In this document: piece after piece, positions 45,524 to 55,600 of the stretch
How the letters are laid out: every line of letters begins with the position of its first letter
Numbering within the stretch: position 1 is the first letter of the stretch
Origin: Galeopsis tetrahit
Lineage: Eukaryota > Streptophyta > Magnoliopsida > Lamiales > Lamiaceae
NCBI GenBank assembly: GCA_963675135.1
Contig: OY776121.1
Span: 60,099,265-60,163,264, forward strand
DNA length: 64,000 bases
Reading direction: 5' to 3'
The notes under the pieces: generated by a model
Told to the model about the DNA's origin: nothing
The model's input: only the letters and a program-made list of their open reading frames with translations
Databases searched by the model: none
Made by a program: the position numbers and the translations under genes

Positions 45524-48500
45524 TCACGCCCAAAGTAAGGTCACTACAACAAACATCAAGAATGCCAACCCGAAGCAAAAACCAGCAATTGTCATAAACG
45601 CCTACAAAAATGACGATATACTAATCAGGAACCACAAGAACAAGATACTACTCCACATTTTACTAATCAGGAAACAAAAGACAAGATACTACAATTTACT
45701 GAAGGGGGCGCTTGGTTCACAATTCTTCAATGGAAATGAATATAGACTAATTGTGGTGGTTTATGAGAATAAAATAGGATCAATTGACTTTCATCATACT
45801 TCGTATGTGGTAATGAGACTCAAAATTAGGTAATTATTAACCCACTTTGATTAACTACCCCTCTCTTAAAGCGTTTTGTATTTCTCAACCAACAATCATC
45901 ATTTGTCTCAACTTATTCCAAAATTAGAGCAATACACAAACAATGTAACCATAATTCTTAATTTCTTATAGTACTTTTCTATTTGATGATTCTCATTGAA
46001 GAATTTGAACCAAGCACCCCCGAATTTCATGATTGATGTACCTTTCCTTGAGATTCAAACCCGAACTTGACTGTGAACCATGATAATCCTCTATCGACAA
46101 ATGGTGCAAGTGCCAGAGCCCTGCCCCAAGTTTTGGAAAGCAGTTATAAGAACCCAAGACACATTCATACTCATAGAGTCGAACACACATGATTTTTGCC
46201 AAATTAGTGAAATAGGGAAATAGGAGCGATCTTGTGATGATACGACCAAGAATTTATGTTACATTCTTCTATTTGTTAAGATGTCCGGCCACATAAACAG
46301 TTAGAGAAAATAGACTTTAGCTGTTTAGAAAATCTATACCAGTGCAGCCTAAGGAAAATATACAACAACCAATTGGATTATGCTGGGGGAAAGAAGAAGA
46401 AAAATTTAAGAATTTCATTGGGAATGAGAAAACATCACTTTGTTGAAAGAACAATTCACTTGCATACTTCTTTTTCAATTTTATAGTAATATTTTCTTTG
46501 ACAAATATATATATAAATAAATTAGTTATAACTTAAAGAACAGACCACAAGAACAATCTAGTAATGCCAGAATCAACCTTCTCTCTGTAAACGCAAGATC
46601 ATAGCACAAGAAAAACACATACCGAAGGGAGAAAATCAACAAACTGAAATGAACCCATACGGAGATGTTAGAGATATGGTTGGGGCAGCTCACCCTCCAG
46701 CTCGCAGGAGCTTAGTTACTTGGCTCCCTGCCCACACCATTGCCAATACTTTCAGAAACCTGCAAATAACACAATGTCTCATTATATTTGAACACTCTAG
46801 AGGAAAGCTTTAAAGATTATTTTACCTTTCAACAGCTGCCAAATAGCCCATCCTCCCAGGTGAAGGAGCCACGTATATCCTATCAGCAAGTTCATATGAT
46901 TTTATTATAATCAAAGCAGCATGTAGTAGAAAAGAGAAAAAAGAACAAATTATAGAACAGATAAGATGGAGAGAGATTGCTCTAAAGCTTAGAACAGTAA
47001 TGAGAACATAAATAATGGAAAATCGATTAAAAAAACAAAACATAACAAAAGGCTTAATAAGTGGCCAGAAATTTGCAGGCAAAATTGGACTAAGAACAAA
47101 TCCAATTATTATCCTCATACCAACTATAAAAATCCATCTCCACCTTCACAATAGCTCAGTTCTGTGATGCTATATGGGAAACATAATTCATAAATTAGCA
47201 GATGCACCTATTCTCTGATAAAATTATCGCGAACGCCATCAACAGTCAAGGGCTCGTTTGGCTAAGCTTATTTTAAACATCTTATAAGCTATAACGTCTT
47301 ATACGTTGTTTGAAGAGCTTATAAGATGTAATTCACAAGAGCTTATAATTAGTTAAAGTGTTTGGATAATGGAGCTTATAATTAGTTAAAGTGCTTGGAT
47401 AATGGAGCTTATAATTTGTTAAAGTGTTCAGATAATAATGCAGATAACAGACTTCAACACTGATTGCAATTTAAGTTATAATCACTGACCAGACCACGAG
47501 AAAAGTAGTGAGATAGTAAGCAGTGTTTAGCAAGCCATAGGCCAAAACTCCTGAGATGCCATATCTCTTCAATCCGGTTACTATCCTGAAAAGCTCAGCA
47601 AACAAGAATGAGATATAAACATCAAAAGATAAAAGATTATTATTTTCTTAAAGATATAAACTGACCATGCCATTGAAAGATACTGTTAGAAAGTATTAAT
47701 TGAGGTTCATGCAGTAAAAGAAGCATTGTCATAAGGATAACGACTTCAAGTTTAATGTATGAAAGCAGCAGAAACCATAAAGCATACATATAATTTAAGA
47801 TACAAAACCAACATTATAATCAATGCTTAGCCCGAATAACTGGTTAAAGAGTAGAACATTCACTTTTTTCTACATTTTCTTTACCAAAAAAAAAAAGGAC
47901 CTTAGTTTTTGTACCCGAGGGAAGAACAAATGAAAATACACAGGGTGGCAAATAAGATACAAACACAATGGACTAAACATAAATAATTGCAGTGAACAAT
48001 AATAATAAAAGCTTTGGAAGGCAAGTAGAAAGTACTCATTGGATGAGACTGCTCGAGATTTTTCGCTCTTTTCATCTGAACCTACTATAAACACAGTTGG
48101 AAATCTTTCAGGAACAATAACTTAGCTAAATTAACTGGTTTATGGATGATGCATTTATCAGAAACATGTGGCCGTTTAACCATCTAAAAATACCTGGGTT
48201 CTCCAAAGAAGTGCTTTCAAAATCTGATGACTCTGGCCTCTAAAGGAAAGGTGGAGAGATTGGGGGTTCAGCACAAAATGTAAAAAAAAAGGCAACATAG
48301 ATATACTCAAAGATAAAGCAGCAGCAGCATCTAATAAATGACACAACATTAGAGCTCCAATACATATAAATGGCACCAATACTTCTAGCAGCATATAAAC
48401 CGTACAGCAAGCCTAATTCATTAACAGAGCCACCCAATATTAGTTCCATGTGTTTAATACAACAAAAGGGATGAAAAACACATGATTTTTCTTTCGTTTT

Positions 48501-48795
48501 GATGCTAAAGGAAATTCAATTTGAGGAACTTTCATATATAGGGTCTTGCCCAAGAAAATAATTTTAGAATGACAAGGAAAACGAACCCATTACAGGAATC
48601 ATCGACAACAAATATAAAGAGGAAAAGAAAAGAAACACTGACACTAGTGTGGCTGGAATTAGCAGAATGAAACCGAAGCAGATGGGGTTTTGCGGCGAAG
48701 AATCGAGAAGAGGGCTTCGCCATTGGAGAAGGAGGGCGAAGGTTGATGACGGTACAAATGGGTGAGAAGGAAATGCTCATTGTTGAACAGACCAT
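45524..48795 (-). CDS. Probable plastid-targeted membrane protein, conserved in plants, function unknown
   Basis: Eight exons on the minus strand: 48637-48795, 48194-48239, 48036-48081, 47490-47585, 46826-46879, 46694-46759, 46042-46120 and 45524-45601. They sum to 624 nt (207 aa), all introns are GT-AG and all phases agree. The N-terminus is Ser/Arg/Pro-rich without acids over about 45 residues (MSISFSPICTVINLRPPSP...), typical of a chloroplast transit peptide; an in-frame ATG six codons in is an alternative start. The mature part has GLKRYGISGVLAYGLLNTAY, YLTTFLVVW, VAPSPGRMGYLAAVERFLKV, WAGSQVTKLLRAGGALALAP, FVDRGLSWFTVKF and a terminal helix GFCFGLAFLMFVVVTLLWA, so two or more membrane segments. 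The family is familiar to me from plants, but I know no assigned function. A retrotransposon sits 125 bp upstream of the start codon. Confidence 0.85.
47253..47440. repeat. GGGCTCGTTTGGC-type MITE remnant with a 37-bp tandem repeat
   Basis: It begins GGGCTCGTTTGGCTAAGC, a common end of Harbinger- or hAT-type MITEs. It then contains three tandem copies of GCTTATAATTAGTTAAAGTG followed by TTTGGATAATGGA (37 bp). It lies in an intron of the plastid-protein gene. The right end is unclear. Confidence 0.5.
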
Positions 48796-48920
48796 GAATT
48801 TGCGAGGTACTGGAATTTTTTTGAAATTTAATAAAAATCGAATCGGATTTCACATTTCGATATGATTTGGTCGATTTTTTGGGCTCTTACAATTTTTTTC
48901 ACAATCTTGCTATGGGATAG

Positions 48921-49643
48921 TGATGCGGCCTAAAAATGTCACCTAATGAGGAGTGGACACGTGTATGAATGATAGGATTGGGAAGAATGGATAGAATCAT
49001 TTAGAGTTCTCTGGATAAAGAATCCTCTCCGGAGGGCTCTCGGGAGGGAGCTTCGTCTGGAGATGAATATCAGAATCAAACAGTTTTAGCTGAGGTCGTG
49101 GGTCGCAAATATAGGATGCTCCCGCTATTTCCGCTCTAGCTTTGATGAAAAGAAGACCCTGTCCTCCTTTATTTTAGGAGGATAAGTCCACGAAGATAGG
49201 ATGCTGCCGAGTCTTCAGGAAGTGGAGAGTAAGGGAGACTGGGTCTCCTCGGTAGGGCCGAGTCTTATGGGCAACTCCGAGATAAGAGGAAGGCTTGACT
49301 TCCTCTCCAGAAGATATCTCTATAAATAGGTAATTTTGAAGATATTTTCAGGTTAGACACTTACACCTTAAAACCTAATATACTGAATACCAGGATCTCT
49401 TCTTGCGATTCTTTGAGTTGATTTAAGATATCAAGGATCTTGAGATCCTTGGGAGATTTGATAAGCCCTATACTGACTTGGGCATCGGAGTGTCCACACC
49501 GGACTCTCCTCCGGTGTGTTCCTTGCAGGTCATTCGAAGATTCCGAGAGGAGATAATCTATTCAGGACTATTATACACGTTCGGGAAGAAGGACATCCAT
49601 TTCAGAGGATACCTAATCCTCTCGTGCAAATTTTGGCACATCA
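48921..49643 (+). repeat. 5' LTR
   Basis: Starts TGATGCGGCC and ends GGCACATCA, so the ends are the inverted pair TGATG/CATCA. A TATA box, TATAAATAG at 49321, marks the probable promoter. The stretch ATCAAGGATCTTGAGATCC downstream is palindromic. Confidence 0.97.
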
Positions 49644-49645
49644 AC

Positions 49646-49663
49646 TGGCGCCGTCTGTGGGAA
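49646..49663 (+). other. Primer-binding site
   Basis: TGGCGCCGTCTGTGGGAA starts two bases after the LTR. The first nine bases match the complement of the 3' end of plant tRNA-Asp (TGGCGCCGT); the rest diverges. Sites of this form are common in Tat-group elements. Confidence 0.75.
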
Positions 49664-49706
49664 AGAATTGAAAGATTTTCTCACGAGTTTCTACCTGTCC
49701 AAGCAA

Positions 49707-51491
49707 ATGGGTGGCGGAAATAAAACCTCTATTTCCGGGAAGAGGAGTCTTCCAGGAGAAAATTCCCCCTTGCCGACTGATCCTCCGCCAAGGGGAGGTC
49801 GGGGAAAAGATCCAATCCATGTACCTTCTGGATCAAATCAGCCATTAGCGCCTACTCCAGGCTTGGAGGACGAAAGTCATCCCATACCGGTCGAAGAGGG
49901 CACAGCGGGGAATCTGGAGGCCCCCGAGTCTCAAACCGCAGATCCTCAGCAAAAGGACACTCTAGACTCGGGGCCGCTCCTGATCTCTCCCGATCAATTG
50001 AACGCCCTCATCAAGCAAGCTGTAGAGAGAGCCTTTGCTGACCAAAGAGACCGGATTCCTAGAGCTGCACCAGGGATCCCAAGGCCCCAAGACGAAGCAC
50101 CTGGAGCCTCCCAAGTGTTGTCCAAGGACATGGAGATGCGGGCAGAAGAAGATGATAAAGTGCCCTCACGAGCGGAGAGAAGCATCCCTCTTCGGAGCAC
50201 AAGAAGAAATGCAGACCTGGCACCCCGAGGTACAGAACCCCCTGAGACAGAAGAAAGTACAGATGATACCTACGGAGGGCCCGTCAGCGACCAACTACTG
50301 GCCTTACAGAAAGAGATGAGAGATATGAAGAAGCAGATGAGCAATCGAACCAGTAGATCTGCTCACGCCTCTGGATGTCAGTTCTCCCCTAACATATTAC
50401 AGGATGAACTACCATTCAATTTCAAGCCCCTTAATTTTGAATACGATGGTACGGCAGACCCATACGAGCACCTAGTGAGGTTCGAGAATGCAGCATTGCT
50501 ACACCGCTATGGAGAGGGAATAAAGTGTAGAGTATTCCTAACTACTCTTGCAAAAGCCGCACAACAATGGTTCACCCAGTTGGAACCTAACACAATCCGA
50601 TCCTGGGAAGAATTCAGTGAGCTCTTCCTTCATCAATTTGCCAGTGCCCGGAGACAGCCGAGGGCCACTTTGACCCTCTTTAATTTGAGACAAGGAGAAG
50701 GTGAGAGTTTAAGAGCTTTCCTTCGAAGGTTCAATCAAGCAGCTCTGGAGGTCCCTACCGCCTCTCCAGAGGTGAAAATCAACGCTCTAACGAACGGATT
50801 GCGTGATGGAGACTTTTTCTCCTCTCTAGCTAAGAAGCCTGTTAAGAACTTTGATGAACTGCTGCACAGGGCAGAAAAGTACCTCACTCTGGAGGAGGTC
50901 CGGAAAGCGAAGAGGCTGGAGGTTAGGCCACAAGATCGAGAGAGGAGAAGGGAAAGAGAAGGCCCCTCCAGGCGGTTCAGTCCAGAAGTCCCCCGGACCT
51001 CTGGAGCAGTTAGAGATAGCAACCCCTCCGGAGGTCCCCGATCCGGCCCTCGGGGGAGGTTCGAGAAATACACACCCTTAAGAATTGAACCCGCTGAAGT
51101 ACTGGAGGTAGCAGGAGACCATCCGGATTTGAAGTTCCCGTATTCCAGGAGTCGGGGACCTCAGAAGCCTAAGTCTGATCGATTCTGCCGATTCCACAAT
51201 GAATATGGGCATGATACGAATCAGTGTTACCATTTGAAAGATGAGATTGAGAGGATGATCCAGGCGGGTCATCTAAAAGAATTCATATTTAGAGACAGGC
51301 AAGGCCCTCGGGGGCAGAAACGAAAAGAACCTGAGAGAAAACCAGAGGAGAAGGAAACTAGAGAAGCGGTAGAGGATATACCCCCTCCACCGCCAAAGAG
51401 AGGAGTAATTCATATGATTGTGGGAGGGCCAGCAGATGGAGATTCCTTCCGAAAAAGAAAGCAGAACGTCCGAGCTCTAAAAGCGGAATAG
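49707..51491 (+). CDS. gag: gag polyprotein of the Tat element
   Basis: 594 aa from the ATG at 49707; the frame is open upstream from 49668 but without an ATG. The N-terminal third is Pro/Glu-rich and disordered. It is followed by a retrotransposon gag core (DPYEHLVRFENAALLHRYG, QQWFTQLEPNTIRSWEEF, TLFNLRQGEGESLRAFLRRF). A zinc-knuckle variant CRFHNEYGHDTNQC has His in place of the second Cys (C-x2-H-x4-H-x4-C), as usual in this lineage. The C-terminus is basic and Pro-rich. It forms the cytoplasmic virus-like particle that packages the RNA. The frame ends at TAG (51489) and pol continues in the same frame. Confidence 0.93.
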   Translation: MGGGNKTSISGKRSLPGENSPLPTDPPPRGGRGKDPIHVPSGSNQPLAPTPGLEDESHPIPVEEGTAGNLEAPESQTADPQQKDTLDSGPLLISPDQLNALIKQAVERAFADQRDRIPRAAPGIPRPQDEAPGASQVLSKDMEMRAEEDDKVPSRAERSIPLRSTRRNADLAPRGTEPPETEESTDDTYGGPVSDQLLALQKEMRDMKKQMSNRTSRSAHASGCQFSPNILQDELPFNFKPLNFEYDGTADPYEHLVRFENAALLHRYGEGIKCRVFLTTLAKAAQQWFTQLEPNTIRSWEEFSELFLHQFASARRQPRATLTLFNLRQGEGESLRAFLRRFNQAALEVPTASPEVKINALTNGLRDGDFFSSLAKKPVKNFDELLHRAEKYLTLEEVRKAKRLEVRPQDRERRREREGPSRRFSPEVPRTSGAVRDSNPSGGPRSGPRGRFEKYTPLRIEPAEVLEVAGDHPDLKFPYSRSRGPQKPKSDRFCRFHNEYGHDTNQCYHLKDEIERMIQAGHLKEFIFRDRQGPRGQKRKEPERKPEEKETREAVEDIPPPPPKRGVIHMIVGGPADGDSFRKRKQNVRALKAE

Positions 51492-54400
51492 GGAAGCCAA
51501 TTAAGAGAAGTGGGACGTATGACAGAGACGCCCAATATCCGATTTGGGCCGGAAGATGTTAAAGGAGTCAAAGAAGATCACAATGATGCTCTGGTAATCA
51601 CTACCGACATAGCTGGATTCGATGTTGCCCGAATCTTCGTAGATACGAGGAGTTCGGCTGACATTATGTTTTTCGAATGCTTCAAGAGGATGGAGTTGAG
51701 TGTAAAGCTGCGTCCTGTGGATACCTCCCTGTATGGCTTCTCCGGAGGTGCCATCCAACCTTTGGGATCAGTAATGCTACAGGTAGGGTTGGGAGATGCT
51801 CCAGCCCGGAAAGTCCATTTGATAGAGTTCCTTATCGTGGACATCCCTTCATCATACAATGTCGTGATGGGACGACCCAGCCTGAACCTCTTTCAGGCAA
51901 TCATTTCCACATTTCATATGAAAATGAAATTCCCTACCGCCGCTGGAGTAGGAGAAGTGAGAGGAGATCAATACCAAGCACGGAAGTGCTATGCAGAGTC
52001 TGTGAAGATGGCGGACAGAGCCCTGACTAAGGGCCTGGAGCGGACAAGAGGAGATGACCCTGAGGTCAAAAGGAAGAAAGTTGAAGAAGCAATACCCGAA
52101 CAGGTGAATGTTAAAACAGACGAAGAGCTAATGAGCGTGGAGCTCTTCCCAGAGAAACTTGGCTTCACCACTAAGATAGGCACCCAACTGGGACCTGAAC
52201 TCACAGAAAAGGTAATACTTACATTACGTCGAAATTCCGATATATTTGCATTTTCTCCAGCTGACATGACAGGGATCCCTCCGGAGATAGCAATACATTG
52301 CCTTAATGTTGATCCAAAGGCAAGACCTGTGAAGCAGAAACTACGAAATTTCGGGATTGAAAAGAATAATATTGTGAGAGAGGAAGTCGAGAAGCTATTG
52401 AAAGCAGGGCATGTGGTAAAAGTCCAATTTCCAGAATGGCTCTCTAATGCCGTGCTAGTACCTAAGGGGGGAGGAAAGTGGAGAATGTGCATCGACTTTA
52501 GGGACCTCAACAAAGCGTGCCCTAAAGACCACTATCCGCTACTAAGGATAGACCAGCTAGTAGATGCAACCTTAGGCTTCGAGTTGTTAAGCATGATGGA
52601 TGCATACCAAGGGTACCACCAGATCCAACTGAACCCTGCAGATGTCCCTAAAGTGTGCTTCATAGCAGCCTGCGGAACGTTTGGATACGTTCGGATGCCA
52701 TTTGGGCTAATCAATGCCGGAGCAACATACCAAAGGATGGTCGATGCTGTCTTCCGAAGGCAGCTGGGGAGGAATATGGAGATATATGTAGATGATATGT
52801 TGGCCAAAAGCGTAAAAGCAGATCAACATGTAGAGGATCTAGAAGAAATTTTTCAAGTGATCAGAGAGAATGGCATCAAGTTGAATCCAGCCAAGTGCTC
52901 TTTTGGAGTAAAATCAGGGAAGTTCCTCGGATACATGGTCACTCAGAGGGGTATAGAGGTGAATCCGGCTAAGGTAAAGGCGATACTAGATATGCAGCCA
53001 CCAAGAAATATAAAGGAGCTCCAGACGCTCAATGGGAGGATTACCGCATTGAGCAGATTCATAGCTAGATCTGCTGAAAAGAGTCATCCCTTCTTCAGAA
53101 TTCTCAAGAAAGGAACCAAATTTGAATGGAACGTAACATGCCAAAAGGCTTTTGAAGATTTGAAACAGCATTTATCCCAGTTGCCGAAGCTAACAAAGCC
53201 TTCTCCGGGAGATACCCTCATCTTGTATCTCTCCGTAGGAGAGTTCTCACTGAGTACTGCCTTAGTCAAAGAAGAGGGATCTCTGCAGCACCCTATTTAT
53301 TATGTCAGTAAGGTCATTCAAGGGGCCGAAAACCGATATTCAGAAATCGAGAAGGCTGCTCTGGCCGTGGTAGTTACAGCGCGAAGGCTGTGCCCATATT
53401 TCCTTTCTTATAAAATACTGGTCCGCACTAATTACTTGCTGAAACAGGTCATAGGGCGAGCAGACCTCTCTGGAAGGATGGTGAAGTGGGCAATCGAGCT
53501 CCAAGAATATGCCGTGGATTTTGAGCCGCGGAAGGCTATAAAAGCCCAAGCTTTGTCCGATTTCATCCAAGAATCGACCAAGCCAGAGGAAGTCGAAGGA
53601 TGGAAAGTGTATGTAGATGGCTCGGTAACCCTGAGCGGATGTGGAGCAGGGATTGTGCTAACAGGCCCGCGAGGAGAGGACCTGCAATTTGCAGTGAGGT
53701 TTCAATTCATGACCTCAAATAATGGAGCAGAGTACGAAGCTTTGATCAGAGGAATGGAGATGGCATTAGAATTAGGAGCTTCAAAGGTAACTCTATACTC
53801 AGACTCCCAATTAGTTGTTCAGCAGGTGAATGGTGAATACGTAGCCAAAGATAGCAGGATGGCTGTTTATCTGGAACGAGCCAAAAAAGTGATGGGCAAG
53901 TTCCAAGAGTGCGAGGTAGTCCAGATACCTCGAGAGAAGAACATACAAGCGGACAGCCTCTCCAAGCTCGCTAGCTCCGCGGAGTTTGATGGAAAAGGAA
54001 CAGTAACTCTAGTAGTGGCAGAAAGAGAGACTCTGGAGAACCCCATTGGTTCTATTGAAGAGGAAGATGATTGGAGAAGAGCTATATGGATAGAACTCAC
54101 CAAGGGAACAGACGCTCCTACCACTAGAGAGACCCGAGCCCTTCGAATCAAATATTGTCTTATTGGAGGGCATTTGTACAAAAAATCATTCACACACCCA
54201 TATCTGAGGTGCATATCAATTCGAGAGGCTATGTACACACTCAAAGAAATCCACGAAGGGGATGCAGCTAGTCACGAAGGATACAAAGCAGTGGTGAAGA
54301 AAGTTTTAAGGGCTGGATTATATTGGCCCTCCATGACAAGAGACGCTAAGGAGTTCGTGAGAAAATGTGTCAAGTGTCAGAAAAATGGCCCATTGATAAG

Positions 54401-55289
54401 GACCCCTGCGGAGGAGATGGGAGCGATGCACTCTCCCTGTCCCTTCGCTAAATGGGGAATCGACCTGGTAGGACCCTTCCCTCCAGCCTCCGGAGGAAGA
54501 AAGTTCCTGATAGTAGCAGTGGACTATTTTAGCAAATGGGTGGAAGCTGCTCCCCTAGCTACGATAGATGAGGAGAATGTGATTAAATTCCTAAGAAAGC
54601 AGATTTGTTGCAGATTCGGAGTACCCAGAATATTGATCTCCGATAACGGAACCCAATTTAACGGAGAAAATGTGCGAGGATGGTGTGCAAGACTGAACAT
54701 AATACAGAGATTCACCTCTGTAGCTCACCCTCAAGCTAATGGACAAGTGGAGGTCACTAATCGAACGATAGTAGACGGTATCCGAACAAGACTAACGAAG
54801 ATAGGAGGAGGATGGGTAAACGAGCTAGATAATGTATTGTGGTCATACAGAACTAGTCCAAAGACAGCAACTGGAGAGTCCCCATTTCAGCTGGTCTACG
54901 GAGCTGCGGCGGTGATACCTCCAGAGGCAGTATTGCGATCACACCGAATCGCCCAATTTGAAGAACATCAGAATGAAAGATTGATGAGAGAGGCTCTAGA
55001 TTTGATGGAAGAAGAAAGAGAGATGGTCAGAGTACGGGCTGAAAGATATAAGAGCAGAATTAAAGCCGCATACGACCGGAAGGTGATCCCGAGGTCCTTT
55101 AGAGAAGGCGATCTAGTGCTAAGGAGAGCTGACGCCCTAAAAAACACAGAAAAGTTAGAGCCCAACTGGGAGGGGCCTTATAGAATCACACAGGTACTGA
55201 AAGGAGGAGCATATAGACTGCAGAGTATGGAAGGGGTCGACATAGCTAGACCCTGTAACGTTTGCCATTTGAAGAGATTCTTTATTTGA
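51492..55289 (+). CDS. pol: pol polyprotein of the Tat element (PR-RT-RNH-aRNH-INT)
   Basis: 1,265 codons open directly after the gag TAG in the same frame. Domains in order: aspartic protease with DTRSSADI at 51642 (the usual Gly of D-T-G is Arg); reverse transcriptase with FRDLNKACPKDHYPL, MPFGLINAGATYQRM and YVDD at 52785-52796; a first RNase H lacking its usual acidic residue (LYLSVGEFS) and with TNYLLKQ; a second RNase H with YVDGS, YEALIRGMEMAL, YSDSQLVVQQVNGEY and IQADSLSKLA, all acidic positions kept; integrase with an HHCC finger (H, H, CVKCQ) and the DDE triad (GIDLVGPF, ISDNGTQF, GQVEVTNR). It makes the enzymes for copying and inserting the element. No initiating ATG lies before 51519, so expression probably needs readthrough. 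Confidence 0.93.
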   Translation, partial: GSQLREVGRMTETPNIRFGPEDVKGVKEDHNDALVITTDIAGFDVARIFVDTRSSADIMFFECFKRMELSVKLRPVDTSLYGFSGGAIQPLGSVMLQVGLGDAPARKVHLIEFLIVDIPSSYNVVMGRPSLNLFQAIISTFHMKMKFPTAAGVGEVRGDQYQARKCYAESVKMADRALTKGLERTRGDDPEVKRKKVEEAIPEQVNVKTDEELMSVELFPEKLGFTTKIGTQLGPELTEKVILTLRRNSDIFAFSPADMTGIPPEIAIHCLNVDPKARPVKQKLRNFGIEKNNIVREEVEKLLKAGHVVKVQFPEWLSNAVLVPKGGGKWRMCIDFRDLNKACPKDHYPLLRIDQLVDATLGFELLSMMDAYQGYHQIQLNPADVPKVCFIAACGTFGYVRMPFGLINAGATYQRMVDAVFRRQLGRNMEIYVDDMLAKSVKADQHVEDLEEIFQVIRENGIKLNPAKCSFGVKSGKFLGYMVTQRGIEVNPAKVKAILDMQPPRNIKELQTLNGRITALSRFIARSAEKSHPFFRILKKGTKFEWNVTCQKAFEDLKQHLSQLPKLTKPSPGDTLILYLSVGEFSLSTALVKEEGSLQHPIYYVSKVIQGAENRYSEIEKAALAVVVTARRLCPYFLSYKILVRTNYLLKQVIGRADLSGRMVKWAIELQEYAVDFEPRKAIKAQALSDFIQESTKPEEVEGWKVYVDGSVTLSGCGAGIVLTGPRGEDLQFAVRFQFMTSNNGAEYEALIRGMEMALELGASKVTLYSDSQLVVQQVNGEYVAKDSRMAVYLERAKKVMGKFQECEVVQIPREKNIQADSLSKLASSAEFDGKGTVTLVVAERETLENPIGSIEEEDDWRRAIWIELTKGTDAPTTRETRALRIKYCLIGGHLYKKSFTHPYLRCISIREAMYTLKEIHEGDAASHEGYKAVVKKVLRAGLYWPSMTRDAKEFVRKCVKCQKNGPLIRTPAEEMGAMHSPCPFAKWGIDLVGPFPPASGGRKFLIVAVDYFSKWVEAAPLATIDEENVIKFLRKQICCRFGVPRILISDNGTQFNGENVRGWCARLNIIQRFTSVAHPQANGQVEVTNRTIVDGIRTRLTKIGGGWVNELDNVLWSYRTSPKTATGESPFQLVYGAAAVIPPEAVLRSHRIAQFEEHQNERLMREALDLMEEEREMVRVRAERYKSRIKAAYDRKVIPRSFREGDLVLRRADALKNTEKLEPNWEGPYRITQVLKGGAYRLQSMEGVDIARPCNVCHLKRFFI

Positions 55290-55600
55290 AGAAAGTGTAA
55301 GGTCTTGAGACCATTCATGACTTTTGTTTCGTGATTTTTCGCATGGATTCATATTTTGCTTGATGTATTTTTGCGGCTTCACCGGAGCTCTTTTTCCCTC
55401 TCTACGGCTTTCCCCTTTGGGGTTTTTCCGTATGGAGGTTTTTAATGAGACCGGCGTAGGTTATCTATGGCCTATGTTGAAAATTGACAATAAATCAATG
55501 AAGTCTTATCCCTTTTCGAAGAAAGAATTATTCAGAATTATTATGTCTTACTTATCTTTCTTGTATTCGAATATGCGACGTATAAATATAACAATAAAGA

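Noticed and set aside
52785..52796. Possibility that the element is a plant pararetrovirus
   Set aside because: LTRs, target duplication, primer-binding site and integrase with a DDE triad show an LTR retrotransposon; no movement or coat protein genes.
50735..54715. Numerous ORFs of 60-174 aa on the minus strand across gag-pol
   Set aside because: Shadows of the conserved polyprotein; no motif in any of them.
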